From the NCBI GenBank assembly GCA_947306605.1, contig CAMZHB010000075.1, positions 1 to 7,567 of the forward strand: a stretch of DNA of 7,567 nt, given 5' to 3'. The notes under the pieces are model-generated. The model did no database searches. It saw only the letters and a list, made by a program, of their open reading frames with translations, and was not told where the DNA came from. Positions 1 to 6,610 of the stretch are shown here, piece after piece. This DNA is from an uncultured Prevotellaceae bacterium (GTDB lineage Bacteria; Bacteroidota; Bacteroidia; Bacteroidales; Bacteroidaceae). A program made the translations under genes and the position numbers. Every line of letters starts with the position of its first letter. Within the stretch, counting starts at the first letter, position 1.

Positions 1-554
1 TTGAGGCAAATGAAACCTTGGGTAATGAAGAGTTCCGTGTCTTTGTGCTCTTCGATAAGGGGGATGAGGTGCTCGGAGAGGTACTTGATGTCCGGTTCAC
101 GCGATTCGTCGATGCGCATGAAGGCGAAGGCGGGGAGTAAGGTGGCTTTGATGCCTTGTTCCTTTAAGTAATTTGTCATCATGTTTGTACTCATGATTTC
201 GCCCTGCGCCAAAATTTCTTTTTCAACGGCGTCGTTGTATTCTTTGTCCGAGAAAGAAAGGAGCATGTTGAATATAGTGTTGAGTATCTCCTTTGTTCTT
301 TTCCGCGTGTCGGATTTAGAATAAAGTTCAGCAACGTGATCGTTGTACTTAGTCCGTAATATGTTTATTATAGCTTGTGCACTTTCCGGATTACCTTTTT
401 TATAGTAGTCCGCAATTTCAACAAGCGAATTGGTAGTGCCTGACATGGCAGAAAGAACCACAAAGTTTTGTTGGCCGTTGTGGATTAGTTTGGCCACTTC
501 CTTGAATCTTTGCGGAGAACCAACTGAGGTTCCGCCGAATTTCATGACTTTCAT
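1..554 (-). CDS. lysC: Aspartate kinase, N-terminal 184 residues (3' part outside the window)
   Basis: Aspartokinase phosphorylates L-aspartate with ATP, the first step towards lysine, diaminopimelate, threonine and methionine. I translated the minus strand from the ATG at 552-554 and found an open frame to the window edge. The protein begins MKVMKFGGTSVGS, and KFGGTSVG (residues 5-12) is the signature of the amino-acid kinase fold. Further family features are VVLSAMSGTTNSL after the first helix and FITQGFICL near the cut end. The catalytic second half and the regulatory ACT domains are outside the window. The ITQGFIC form suggests a monofunctional enzyme rather than a ThrA fusion, but this cannot be proved here. 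The start lies 24 nt behind the ftsE-like stop on the same strand, so it is probably co-transcribed with the his genes. The identification is firm; the symbol is less so because isozymes exist. Confidence 0.9.
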   Translation of the reverse strand, partial: MKVMKFGGTSVGSPQRFKEVAKLIHNGQQNFVVLSAMSGTTNSLVEIADYYKKGNPESAQAIINILRTKYNDHVAELYSKSDTRKRTKEILNTIFNMLLSFSDKEYNDAVEKEILAQGEIMSTNMMTNYLKEQGIKATLLPAFAFMRIDESREPDIKYLSEHLIPLIEEHKDTELFITQGFICL

Positions 555-578
555 TGATTCTTAATATTAGTTGTTGAT

Positions 579-1313
579 TTAATCGTCGTTGTTCGTACTT
601 TCAATCTCCTCATGTGATTCGGCCATATCTTCTCCAGAAGATTCTGACGTGGAGTTGCTGACTTCAGTCATTGTCTTGTCTTCAAAATTAAACACGCGAG
701 CATTGACCAAATGGATTAGATTTAGATTGTGCGTGCTCATAATGACTGTTGTGCCCGATTGAGTCAGACGGAAAAGAATCTCAAGAATGGCTTTGCTTGT
801 TTCAATGTCGAGATTGCCTGTCGGTTCGTCTGCAATAATCAATTCGGGAGTGTTCAGAATGGCTCTGGCAATGGCCACACGCTGTTGCTCTCCTCCTGAA
901 AGCTCGTGAGGATATTTTTCTTCCTTTCCATTTAGCCCTACCTGGGTTAATACTTCCGTTATGTGGGCCGGAATATCGCTTTTCTTCCAGCCTGTGGCTT
1001 TGAGAACAAATTCCAAATTGGCGTAAACGGTTCTGTCAGGAAGTAATTGGAAGTCCTGAAAAATAATACCAAGCCTGCGGCGCAGTTCGGGCAACTTTTT
1101 TCGTTTAATGCTTTGCATGTCGTAGTCCAAAACGTATGTCCGGTCTCCTGTAACGGGCAACATGCCGTAGAGTGTGCGTAGAAAGGACGTCTTTCCCGAA
1201 CCTACTTTTCCCGTAAGGAAGATAAAGTCTCCCTTTTCGGCTTGAAAATTGATGTCATTTAGGATATTGATGCCGTCATAACCGACGGACGCTTTCTGAT
1301 AGTCGACAATCAT
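579..1313 (-). CDS. ftsE: FtsE-like cell-division ABC transporter ATP-binding protein
   Basis: This 244-aa cytoplasmic ATPase would pair with a membrane partner of the FtsX type, which in other bacteria controls peptidoglycan hydrolases at the septum. All ABC motifs are present and intact: Walker A GKVGSGKT (35-42), Q-loop Q86 in IFQDFQLL, signature LSGGEQQRV (138-146), Walker B LIIADEPTGNLD (158-169) and switch histidine H195 in STHNL. The FQDFQLLPDRTVYANL stretch (85-100) fits FtsE better than LolD or MacB, but that distinction is by eye. Residues from about 216 to the end form a Ser/Glu/Asp-rich tail with no predicted fold, longer than in classical FtsE (about 222 aa). The start is the ATG 13 nt after the hisIE stop. 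No ftsX gene is adjacent, so the partner must be encoded elsewhere. The ABC ATPase call is certain; the FtsE assignment is likely. Confidence 0.88.
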   Translation of the reverse strand: MIVDYQKASVGYDGINILNDINFQAEKGDFIFLTGKVGSGKTSFLRTLYGMLPVTGDRTYVLDYDMQSIKRKKLPELRRRLGIIFQDFQLLPDRTVYANLEFVLKATGWKKSDIPAHITEVLTQVGLNGKEEKYPHELSGGEQQRVAIARAILNTPELIIADEPTGNLDIETSKAILEILFRLTQSGTTVIMSTHNLNLIHLVNARVFNFEDKTMTEVSNSTSESSGEDMAESHEEIESTNNDD

Positions 1314-1326
1314 GAGATATGAGGGC

Positions 1327-1941
1327 TTAATGTTTTTTCCATCCGGGATTATGCCGGTTTTCCAATTCTCTTACGACATCTTCGATGCGTATTCCTTTGT
1401 ATGTAAGCAGAACTATGAGGTGGTAGAACAAATCTGAAGTTTCGTAGACGAGTCTTTCGTCTGTCCCATTGACAGATTCGATGACGGCTTCCAAAGCTTC
1501 TTCTCCCACTTTTTGAGCTATGCGATTGATTCCTTCACGAAAAAGCGAGGTGGTATAAGATCCGTCGGGCAGTTCTTGATATCGTTTCTCGATGAAATCT
1601 TGTAATTCGGACAAGAACAGAAGTGAGGGACGCTTATTCTGTTCTCCCCAACAGGTATCGGTACCTTTGTGGCACGTAGGTCCCTCCGGGTGAACCAAAA
1701 CAAGGAGAGTGTCGTTGTCACAATCAACTTTTATTTCAACCAAGTGGAGATAGTTGCCGCTTTCTTCACCTTTTGTCCAAAGACATTTGCGTGTCCGGCT
1801 ATAGAACGTGACTTTCTTTGTAGAAAGTGTTTTGTCGTATGCTTCTTGGTTCATAAAACCCAGCATAAGGACGTTTTTAGTTTCTGCATCTTGTACAATG
1901 GCAGGAACAAGCCCGTTCATTTTTTCAAAATCTATGGTCAT
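1327..1941 (-). CDS. hisIE: Bifunctional phosphoribosyl-AMP cyclohydrolase / phosphoribosyl-ATP pyrophosphatase
   Basis: This 204-aa fusion does steps 2 and 3 of histidine synthesis: the HisE half removes pyrophosphate from PR-ATP and the HisI half opens the adenine ring of PR-AMP. The HisI domain covers about residues 9-110 and carries the metal-binding DCDND motif (73-77) plus GPTCH (88-91) and C97, the zinc ligands expected of the family. The HisE domain (about 111-200) has the KVGEEALE helix (144-151) and ETSDLFYHL (167-175), the acidic residues that bind Mg2+ in the MazG-like fold. The length is usual for the Bacteroidetes and enterobacterial fusion. It starts with ATG 10 nt after the hisF stop, placing it at the end of the his cluster. 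No damage or unusual residue is seen. Confidence 0.97.
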   Translation of the reverse strand: MTIDFEKMNGLVPAIVQDAETKNVLMLGFMNQEAYDKTLSTKKVTFYSRTRKCLWTKGEESGNYLHLVEIKVDCDNDTLLVLVHPEGPTCHKGTDTCWGEQNKRPSLLFLSELQDFIEKRYQELPDGSYTTSLFREGINRIAQKVGEEALEAVIESVNGTDERLVYETSDLFYHLIVLLTYKGIRIEDVVRELENRHNPGWKKH

Positions 1942-1951
1942 GGCTAATCAA

Positions 1952-2710
1952 TTATAGTCTTACGTTAATACCTTCCTGTTTTAGATATGTCTTTAGCTCT
2001 TTAATGCTGATTTCTCCATAATGAAAAACGCTCGCAGCCAGAGCTGCGTCACTCTTTCCTTGTTTAAATGTGTCGCGAAAGTCTTCTTTGCATCCCGCAC
2101 CGCCAGATGCGATGACAGGAATGGGAAGTGTTTCGCTTAGTATGGCTAATGCATCATTGGCAAATCCTTTTTTCACTCCGTCATGATTCATACTGGTAAA
2201 AAGAATTTCGCCTGCGCCACGCTCAGAAGCCTCCTTGGCCCACTGAAACAGCCTGTATTCTGTTTTAAGCCGACCTCCATTAAGATAACATACCCATTCA
2301 TTGTTCTCCAAATGGGCATCAATGGCGACAACACAAACTTGCGAGCCGAAATGTGAGGCTATTTGGCCGATTAGTTCCGGATTGCGAATGGCAGCAGAAT
2401 TTATGCTGACTTTATCTGCACCGGCGTTGAGCATACGTTCGACATCGCCCAGTTCATTAATACCTCCGCCGACTGTAAAAGGAATAGATATTTCAGCAGC
2501 TACACGCTGGACCATATCAGTAAAGGTTTTCCTTCCTTCATGACTCGCAGTGATATCCAGGAATACAAGTTCGTCGGCATTTTCTTCACTGTAACGCTTG
2601 CCAAGTTCCACAGGATCTCCTGCAAGGCGCAAATTTATGAAATTTGTACCCTTTACGGTTTGCCCGTTCATAACATCCAAACAAGGAATAATGCGTTTAG
2701 CTAAACTCAT
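1952..2710 (-). CDS. hisF: Imidazole glycerol phosphate synthase, cyclase subunit
   Basis: HisF is the (beta/alpha)8-barrel partner of HisH. It takes ammonia from the glutaminase and converts PRFAR to imidazole-glycerol phosphate and AICAR, the latter feeding purine synthesis. The 252-aa product starts MSLAKRIIPCLDVMNG. The two catalytic aspartates are D12 (in PCLDV) and D131 (in VVAIDAH). Phosphate-binding glycine turns are at FTVGGGI (78-84) and VIASGGAG (199-206), and ADKVSIN (98-104) is the expected strand 4. The loop after strand 6 reads FTSMNHDG, where many HisF proteins have TS-D-DG; I believe this form is common in Bacteroidetes, so I do not treat it as a defect. Length is normal. The ATG lies 11 nt after the hisA stop. 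Confidence 0.98.
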   Translation of the reverse strand: MSLAKRIIPCLDVMNGQTVKGTNFINLRLAGDPVELGKRYSEENADELVFLDITASHEGRKTFTDMVQRVAAEISIPFTVGGGINELGDVERMLNAGADKVSINSAAIRNPELIGQIASHFGSQVCVVAIDAHLENNEWVCYLNGGRLKTEYRLFQWAKEASERGAGEILFTSMNHDGVKKGFANDALAILSETLPIPVIASGGAGCKEDFRDTFKQGKSDAALAASVFHYGEISIKELKTYLKQEGINVRL

Positions 2711-2721
2711 GGCCGCTTTAA

Positions 2722-3450
2722 CTATGTTAGGTTAAATGATGCGGCCACGTCACTCAGACTAATGTGACCTTCATATATGGCTTTTCCAAAAACAGCTGCG
2801 GGAACGCCTGCTCTATCCAAATCTTTCAAATCATCAAGACAACTAACGCCACCGCTTGCAATGAGATGGCACTGCGGATATGCGGACAGTATCTTTGTGT
2901 ATAAGGGTAAGGCTGTTCCTTGAAGCATTCCGTCTTTGCTAATGTCGGTACAGAGAATCTGTTCAATACCTTTATTAATATAATGACCGATAAAATCGAA
3001 AAGATCTACCGGACTTTCTTCTTTCCAACCATTAATGCAAATTCTTTCATTCTTTACATCAGCACCAAGAATGATATGGTCAGCCCCATATTGGGTTATC
3101 CATCGCTCAAATATGTCTGGCTTTTTTACAGCTATGCTTCCGATTGTAGCCCATCGGGCTCCGTTGTCAAAAACAGCCTGAATGTCTTCATCAGATTTGA
3201 TTCCACCTCCGAAATCTACTAATAGCTTTGTCTTAGAGGTGACCTGTTTCAAAATATCCAGATTAACCACGTGACTAGATTTGGCTCCGTCTAAATCAAC
3301 GATGTGTATACGCTTAAATCCAAGCCGTTCCACTTGCACCGCAAACGATATTGGATCTTGCGGGTAGATTGTTTTTGTCGCGTAGTCTCCTTTGGTCAGT
3401 CGTACACACTGTCCACCGATTATATCAATTGAGGGAATAGGTTCAAACAT
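2722..3450 (-). CDS. hisA: ProFAR isomerase, 1-(5-phosphoribosyl)-5-[(5-phosphoribosylamino)methylideneamino]imidazole-4-carboxamide isomerase
   Basis: HisA carries out the Amadori-type isomerisation of ProFAR to PRFAR, the substrate of HisHF. It is a (beta/alpha)8 barrel like HisF. From the ATG at 3448-3450 the product is 242 aa and begins MFEPIPSIDIIGGQCVRL, which matches the usual HisA start (MxxxPAIDxxxGxxVRL) with the general-base aspartate at D9. The partner aspartate is D131 in LGADVK. Phosphate-site turns are VDFGGGI (78-84) and IASGGVS (197-203), and LCTDISKDGM (166-175) is the conserved segment after strand 6. Two longer starts are possible: ATG at 3454-3456 (adds two residues) and a TTG at 3478-3480 (adds ten). 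I prefer 3450, with 3456 nearly as good. The start overlaps the end of hisH by 8 nt, which implies translational coupling. Confidence 0.93.
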   Translation of the reverse strand: MFEPIPSIDIIGGQCVRLTKGDYATKTIYPQDPISFAVQVERLGFKRIHIVDLDGAKSSHVVNLDILKQVTSKTKLLVDFGGGIKSDEDIQAVFDNGARWATIGSIAVKKPDIFERWITQYGADHIILGADVKNERICINGWKEESPVDLFDFIGHYINKGIEQILCTDISKDGMLQGTALPLYTKILSAYPQCHLIASGGVSCLDDLKDLDRAGVPAAVFGKAIYEGHISLSDVAASFNLT

Positions 3451-4060
3451 GGCCATTGGAACATTTTTGTGAGTAATCAAGGAAGTTTTTTAGGATACGT
3501 TCTCCTACAATTCCGCTTTTTTCCGGATGAAATTGCGTGGCCCAAAAATTATCTTTGGCAAGAGCTGCGCTAAACGGCAGGATGTAGTCATTAGTCGCAA
3601 TTGTAAAGGGATTAAGAGGCACAAAATAACTGTGGATAAAGTATACGAAAGCGCCTTCGTCAATTCCATTGAAAAGAGGATGCGAGATATTCGTGAGTGT
3701 GTCCCATCCCATGTGCGGAATCTTCTGCTCTTGTTTTTCCGGAGTGAAGTGTAAAACTTTTGTGTCGAATATTCCTAAACACGATGTCTCTCCTTCTTCA
3801 GAGTAGGTGCACATCAACTGCATGCCAATGCAGATGCCAAGAACTGGCTGTCTGAGATTAGTGATAACTTTGTCCAGTTTATTTGCACGCAAGTAATTCA
3901 TAGTTTTTGTTGCCTCCCCTTGGCCAGGGAAAATAACACAGTCAGCTTTTCCGATGTCGTTTGCGTTGTCCGTTACATCGGGTTCTATTCCTAGCCGCTT
4001 TAATGCGTGTACAACGGAATAGATGTTTCCTGCATTATACTTTATGATAGCAACATTCAT
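3443..4060 (-). CDS. hisH: Imidazole glycerol phosphate synthase, glutamine amidotransferase subunit
   Basis: HisH hydrolyses glutamine and passes ammonia to HisF, encoded two genes downstream. It is a class I (triad) glutaminase of 205 aa, a normal length. The nucleophile is C77 in the elbow GICIGMQ (75-81), and the other triad residues are H178 and E180 in QFHPEKSG. KYNAGNIYSV (7-16) and HMGWD (116-120) are further HisH hallmarks. One residue stands out: the oxyanion strand reads PGQG (45-48), where most HisH proteins I know read PGVG; the codon is CAA and clear. The ATG starts only 3 nt after the proS stop, and the 3' end overlaps hisA, so both neighbours are probably translationally linked. 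The identification is firm. Confidence 0.97.
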   Translation of the reverse strand: MNVAIIKYNAGNIYSVVHALKRLGIEPDVTDNANDIGKADCVIFPGQGEATKTMNYLRANKLDKVITNLRQPVLGICIGMQLMCTYSEEGETSCLGIFDTKVLHFTPEKQEQKIPHMGWDTLTNISHPLFNGIDEGAFVYFIHSYFVPLNPFTIATNDYILPFSAALAKDNFWATQFHPEKSGIVGERILKNFLDYSQKCSNGHV

Positions 4061-4063
4061 TAT

Positions 4064-5548
4064 TTAATATGATCTTGCAATAAGGGCTCTGTATTTTGCC
4101 GGTTTCCCAGAAACCATATCCAATCCCAAATTTTCTTGACTTACTCCGTAAGGTATGCAACGGATTGTGGCTTGTGTTTCTTCCTTAATACGAGATTCCG
4201 TTTCCGGAGTGCCGTCCCAGGGGCACAAAAAGAAACCACCCTCCTGAATACGTTCCTTAAATTCGTCGTAATTGTCGCACTCGTAAATGTGTGAATCAAG
4301 GTATGTCTTGGCTTTCTTGAAAATATTTGTTTGGATGTCTGAAAGCAGACTGGCGATGTGCTCACAAATGCCGTCAAAGCCGATGGTTTCTTTTTCCAAA
4401 GTATCACGTCGCATGATTTCAATGGTATTATTCTCAAGATCTCTTGCACCTAGAGCCAAACGAACGGGAATTCCTTTGAGTTCGTATTCAGCAAATTTAA
4501 AGCCAGGCCGACGTTTGTCGTCGTCATCGAACTTTACGCTAATGTTCATCCCTTCTAAACGTTCGATAATCGGGCTTATTTTTTGTCGTATCAATTCCAG
4601 GTCATCGTCTGTTTTATATATAGGAACAATAACGACTTGTATCGGGGCGAGTCTCGGAGGTAAAACGAGTCCATTATCATCTGAGTGCGTCATAATGAGT
4701 GCTCCCATCAAACGAGTGCTGACTCCCCATGACGTAGCCCAAGCATATTGCATCTGGTTGTCCTTGTCTACAAATTGTACGTCAAAGGCTTTTCCGAAAT
4801 TCTGCCCTAAGAAATGGCTTGTCCCGCTTTGTAGAGCTTTTCCGTCTTGCATTATAGCTTCTATCGTGTATGTATCCAAAGCACCAGCGAAACGTTCTGT
4901 CTCGCTTTTCACACCTTGTACGACGGGAATGGCCATAAATTGTTCTACAAAGTCAGCATAAACTTTGAGCATCAGTTTTGCGCGGTCTTCTGCTTCTTCT
5001 CGTGTGGCGTGGGCCGTATGTCCTTCTTGCCATAAGAATTCTGCTGTGCGCAAAAACAGACGTGTACGCATCTCCCAACGCATTACGTTGCACCACTGAT
5101 TGACTAAAACGGGAAGATCTCTGTAACTTTGAATCCAATTCTTGAAACTGTTCCAAACTATAGTTTCCGAAGTGGGCCTTATGACGTACTCCTCTTCAAG
5201 TTTAGCCGCTGGATCAACGACTATTTGTTGACTTTCTTCATCCACTTTCAGACGATAATGTGTCACTACGGCACATTCTTTTGCAAAACCTTCCACATGC
5301 TCGGCTTCACGTCCGAAAAAACTTTTCGGAATCAGCAGAGGAAAATATGCGTTTTGGACTCCCGTTTTCTTAAACTGCTTGTCCAATTCATGTTGTAGCT
5401 TTTCCCAAATTGCATATCCGTATGGTTTAATTATCATACAGCCTCGCACGTCTGCTTGTTCGGCTAAATCTGCTTTAACTACAAGTTCGTTATACCATTT
5501 GGAGTAGTTGTCACTACGTTTTGTCAGATTTTTGAGCTCTTTTGCCAT
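4064..5548 (-). CDS. proS: Prolyl-tRNA synthetase, archaeal/eukaryotic-like type
   Basis: ProS charges tRNA-Pro with proline in the cytoplasm. At 494 aa it belongs to the shorter archaeal/eukaryote-like type found in Bacteroidetes and Thermus, lacking the roughly 180-residue editing insertion between motifs 2 and 3 seen in E. coli ProS. Class II features are RPTSET (124-129), motif 2 around VMRWEMRTR (155-163) continuing to EFLWQEGHTAHA, the GTSHFLGQNF prolyl-site segment (242-251), and motif 3 with GVSTRLMGAL (275-284). The anticodon-binding domain spans about 300-400. A C-terminal domain follows, with cysteines at 424, 442 and 464; this is fewer than the four zinc ligands of the archaeal type, so metal binding may be lost. 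The protein ends in the conserved tyrosine (ARSY). The start ATG lies about 21 nt downstream of a good -7 box, and the gene heads the his cluster. Confidence 0.97.
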   Translation of the reverse strand: MAKELKNLTKRSDNYSKWYNELVVKADLAEQADVRGCMIIKPYGYAIWEKLQHELDKQFKKTGVQNAYFPLLIPKSFFGREAEHVEGFAKECAVVTHYRLKVDEESQQIVVDPAAKLEEEYVIRPTSETIVWNSFKNWIQSYRDLPVLVNQWCNVMRWEMRTRLFLRTAEFLWQEGHTAHATREEAEDRAKLMLKVYADFVEQFMAIPVVQGVKSETERFAGALDTYTIEAIMQDGKALQSGTSHFLGQNFGKAFDVQFVDKDNQMQYAWATSWGVSTRLMGALIMTHSDDNGLVLPPRLAPIQVVIVPIYKTDDDLELIRQKISPIIERLEGMNISVKFDDDDKRRPGFKFAEYELKGIPVRLALGARDLENNTIEIMRRDTLEKETIGFDGICEHIASLLSDIQTNIFKKAKTYLDSHIYECDNYDEFKERIQEGGFFLCPWDGTPETESRIKEETQATIRCIPYGVSQENLGLDMVSGKPAKYRALIARSY

Positions 5549-5569
5549 ATTTCAAAGGATTAATTGATG

Positions 5570-5577
5570 CAAAAGTA
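5570..5577 (-). promoter_or_regulatory. Predicted -7 box of the proS-his-ftsE-lysC operon
   Basis: Read on the minus strand the bases are TACTTTTG followed by CA, a perfect match to the Bacteroidetes sigma-ABfr -7 consensus TAnnTTTG. It ends 21 nt before the proS ATG, so the 5' leader would be only about 15 nt. I see no good TTTG -33 element 19-21 bp upstream, so activity may rest on the -7 box alone. The short leader leaves no room for a T-box, riboswitch or attenuator before proS. Confidence 0.65.
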
Positions 5578-5625
5578 CAAAAAACTTAGGAATTTAGTCC
5601 GTTTATCTCCAGTAAGAACGATTCA

Positions 5626-5670
5626 TATAGCCACTTTTGTCCCATTTGTTTTGTGGTAGATATGGCTATA
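5626..5670. repeat. 8-bp inverted repeat in the divergent intergenic region
   Basis: TATAGCCA (5626-5633) is exactly mirrored by TGGCTATA (5663-5670) with 29 bp between. It lies between the proS and lipoprotein promoters, about 50 bp upstream of the proS -7 box. It could be a regulator-binding site or looping pair, but an 8-bp match in an AT-rich region of this size can also arise by chance. Apart from this and the two promoters I see nothing in 5578-5778. Confidence 0.3.
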
Positions 5671-5778
5671 CCCGTATTTTGCTTTGCGCTCTATGCAATT
5701 TATTGTCTTATCTCGGAGACAGTATCGGCGATGTCATTTGAAAGAAATCGTTATTTTTAAAAAGTTTCGTCTAAATGC

Positions 5779-5810
5779 TTGCTGTTTATAAATATAAAAA
5801 TGTACCTTTG
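5779..5810 (+). promoter_or_regulatory. Predicted promoter of the OmpA-family lipoprotein gene
   Basis: TACCTTTG at 5803-5810 matches the Bacteroidetes -7 consensus TAnnTTTG exactly. A TTG at 5779-5781 lies 21 bp upstream and serves as a -33 element, with an AT-rich spacer. The predicted transcript start is near 5816-5818, giving a leader of about 28 nt. The region before the ATG is A/T-rich with no Shine-Dalgarno site, as is usual for strong Bacteroidetes genes. Confidence 0.75.
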
Positions 5811-5844
5811 CACAAAGATTTGATAACTAAAAATTAATATTGTC

Positions 5845-6534
5845 ATGAAAGTAAACAAGTTTCTTGTAGGAATGATGTGCTCGCTTGTTATTTTAGCCGG
5901 GTGCAATAGTATGAACAATACTACCAAAGGTGGTATCATCGGTGGCGCCGGTGGTGCTGTTTTAGGTGGAATTATTGGAAAGGTTGCCGGAAATACGGCT
6001 GTCGGTGCTGCAATTGGTACTGCCGTAGGTGCTGGTGCCGGCATTTTGATTGGAAAGAAAATGGACAAAGCCCGTCAAGCCGTGACACAACAGGTACCTC
6101 AGGCACAAGTAGAGGAAGTTAAAGACAGCAATGGCTTGAAAGCGGTCAAGGTTACCTTTGATTCTGGCCTTTTGTTCGCAACAAACAAGGCCGATCTCAG
6201 TTCTTCTGCGAAGACTTCTTTAGTTAAGTTCGCCGAAGTGCTGAAAGAGAACACGGATATGGACCTTGCTATTTACGGTCATACGGATAGTACGGGTTCA
6301 GATGCCATCAACGACCCTCTGTCTCTGCGTCGTGCTGAATCAGTTTCGGGTTATCTCTCCACATGTGGCGTTTCCACGAAACAGTTTAAGGTGATTGAAG
6401 GCAAGGGCTCGAAGTTACCCGTTGCTTCTAATGAGACTGTGGAAGGCAGAGCCCAGAACCGTCGCGTTGAAGTGTATCTGTATGCCAGCGAAGAAATGAT
6501 AAAGCAGGCTGAGGCCGAGGCTAACAAGAGTTAA
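5845..6534 (+). CDS. OmpA-family outer-membrane lipoprotein with glycine-zipper segment
   Basis: This 229-aa protein is predicted to be lipid-anchored and to hold the outer membrane to peptidoglycan. It has a signal peptide (KVNK, then a hydrophobic core) and a clear lipobox LAGC with the lipidated cysteine at C20. Residues 29-70 form a Gly/Ala/Ile-rich glycine-zipper segment with many GxxxG spacings, likely to insert in or pack against membrane. After a short linker the OmpA C-terminal domain runs from about 100 to 212. Its diaminopimelate-binding pair is D148 (in YGHTDSTG) and R163 (in LSLRRAESV), 15 residues apart as expected, and NRRVEVYL (205-212) closes the fold. The layout resembles E. 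coli YiaD. Tandem stops (TAA TAG) and a strong terminator follow, so it is probably a single-gene transcript. Confidence 0.92.
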   Translation: MKVNKFLVGMMCSLVILAGCNSMNNTTKGGIIGGAGGAVLGGIIGKVAGNTAVGAAIGTAVGAGAGILIGKKMDKARQAVTQQVPQAQVEEVKDSNGLKAVKVTFDSGLLFATNKADLSSSAKTSLVKFAEVLKENTDMDLAIYGHTDSTGSDAINDPLSLRRAESVSGYLSTCGVSTKQFKVIEGKGSKLPVASNETVEGRAQNRRVEVYLYASEEMIKQAEAEANKS

Positions 6535-6553
6535 TAGTTACTATTTTTACAGG

Positions 6554-6587
6554 AACGGGGTGTAGGATTCCTTGCATCCCGTTTTTT
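6554..6587 (+). terminator. Intrinsic terminator after the OmpA-family lipoprotein gene
   Basis: AACGGGGTG (6554-6562) pairs with CATCCCGTT (6575-6583), a 9-bp stem with one G-U pair, and a further short AGG/CCT pairing can form in the 12-nt loop. The stem runs into six T (6582-6587). It starts 20 nt after the lipoprotein stop. Confidence 0.88.
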
Positions 6588-6610
6588 ATTTATTTTGCCT
6601 GTTGTGTGAC

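Noticed and set aside
1669..1947. Plus-strand open frame of 92 codons opposite hisIE.
   Set aside because: It covers the HisI catalytic motifs on the other strand and shows only the Phe/Cys-rich pattern typical of an antisense shadow.
2159..2200. HisF loop FTSMNHDG instead of the more usual TS-D-DG.
   Set aside because: The two catalytic aspartates are in place, and I recall the same loop from other Bacteroidetes HisF proteins, so it is probably a lineage feature.
4064..4360. Possible damage of ProS because the C-terminal domain has only three cysteines.
   Set aside because: The fold-defining residues and the terminal tyrosine are present and the frame is intact. Loss of zinc ligands in this domain is, as far as I know, common in bacterial members of this type.
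4287..4961. Long plus-strand open frame (224 codons) opposite proS.
   Set aside because: It is fully antisense to conserved ProS coding sequence, has Ser/Lys/Cys-rich composition without a domain, and has no promoter or terminator of its own.
6572..6610. N-terminal extension of mtgA by 13 residues from a TTG.
   Set aside because: It would begin inside the terminator stem of the previous gene and precede the normal Lys-rich start and membrane anchor. The ATG at 6611 fits the family.
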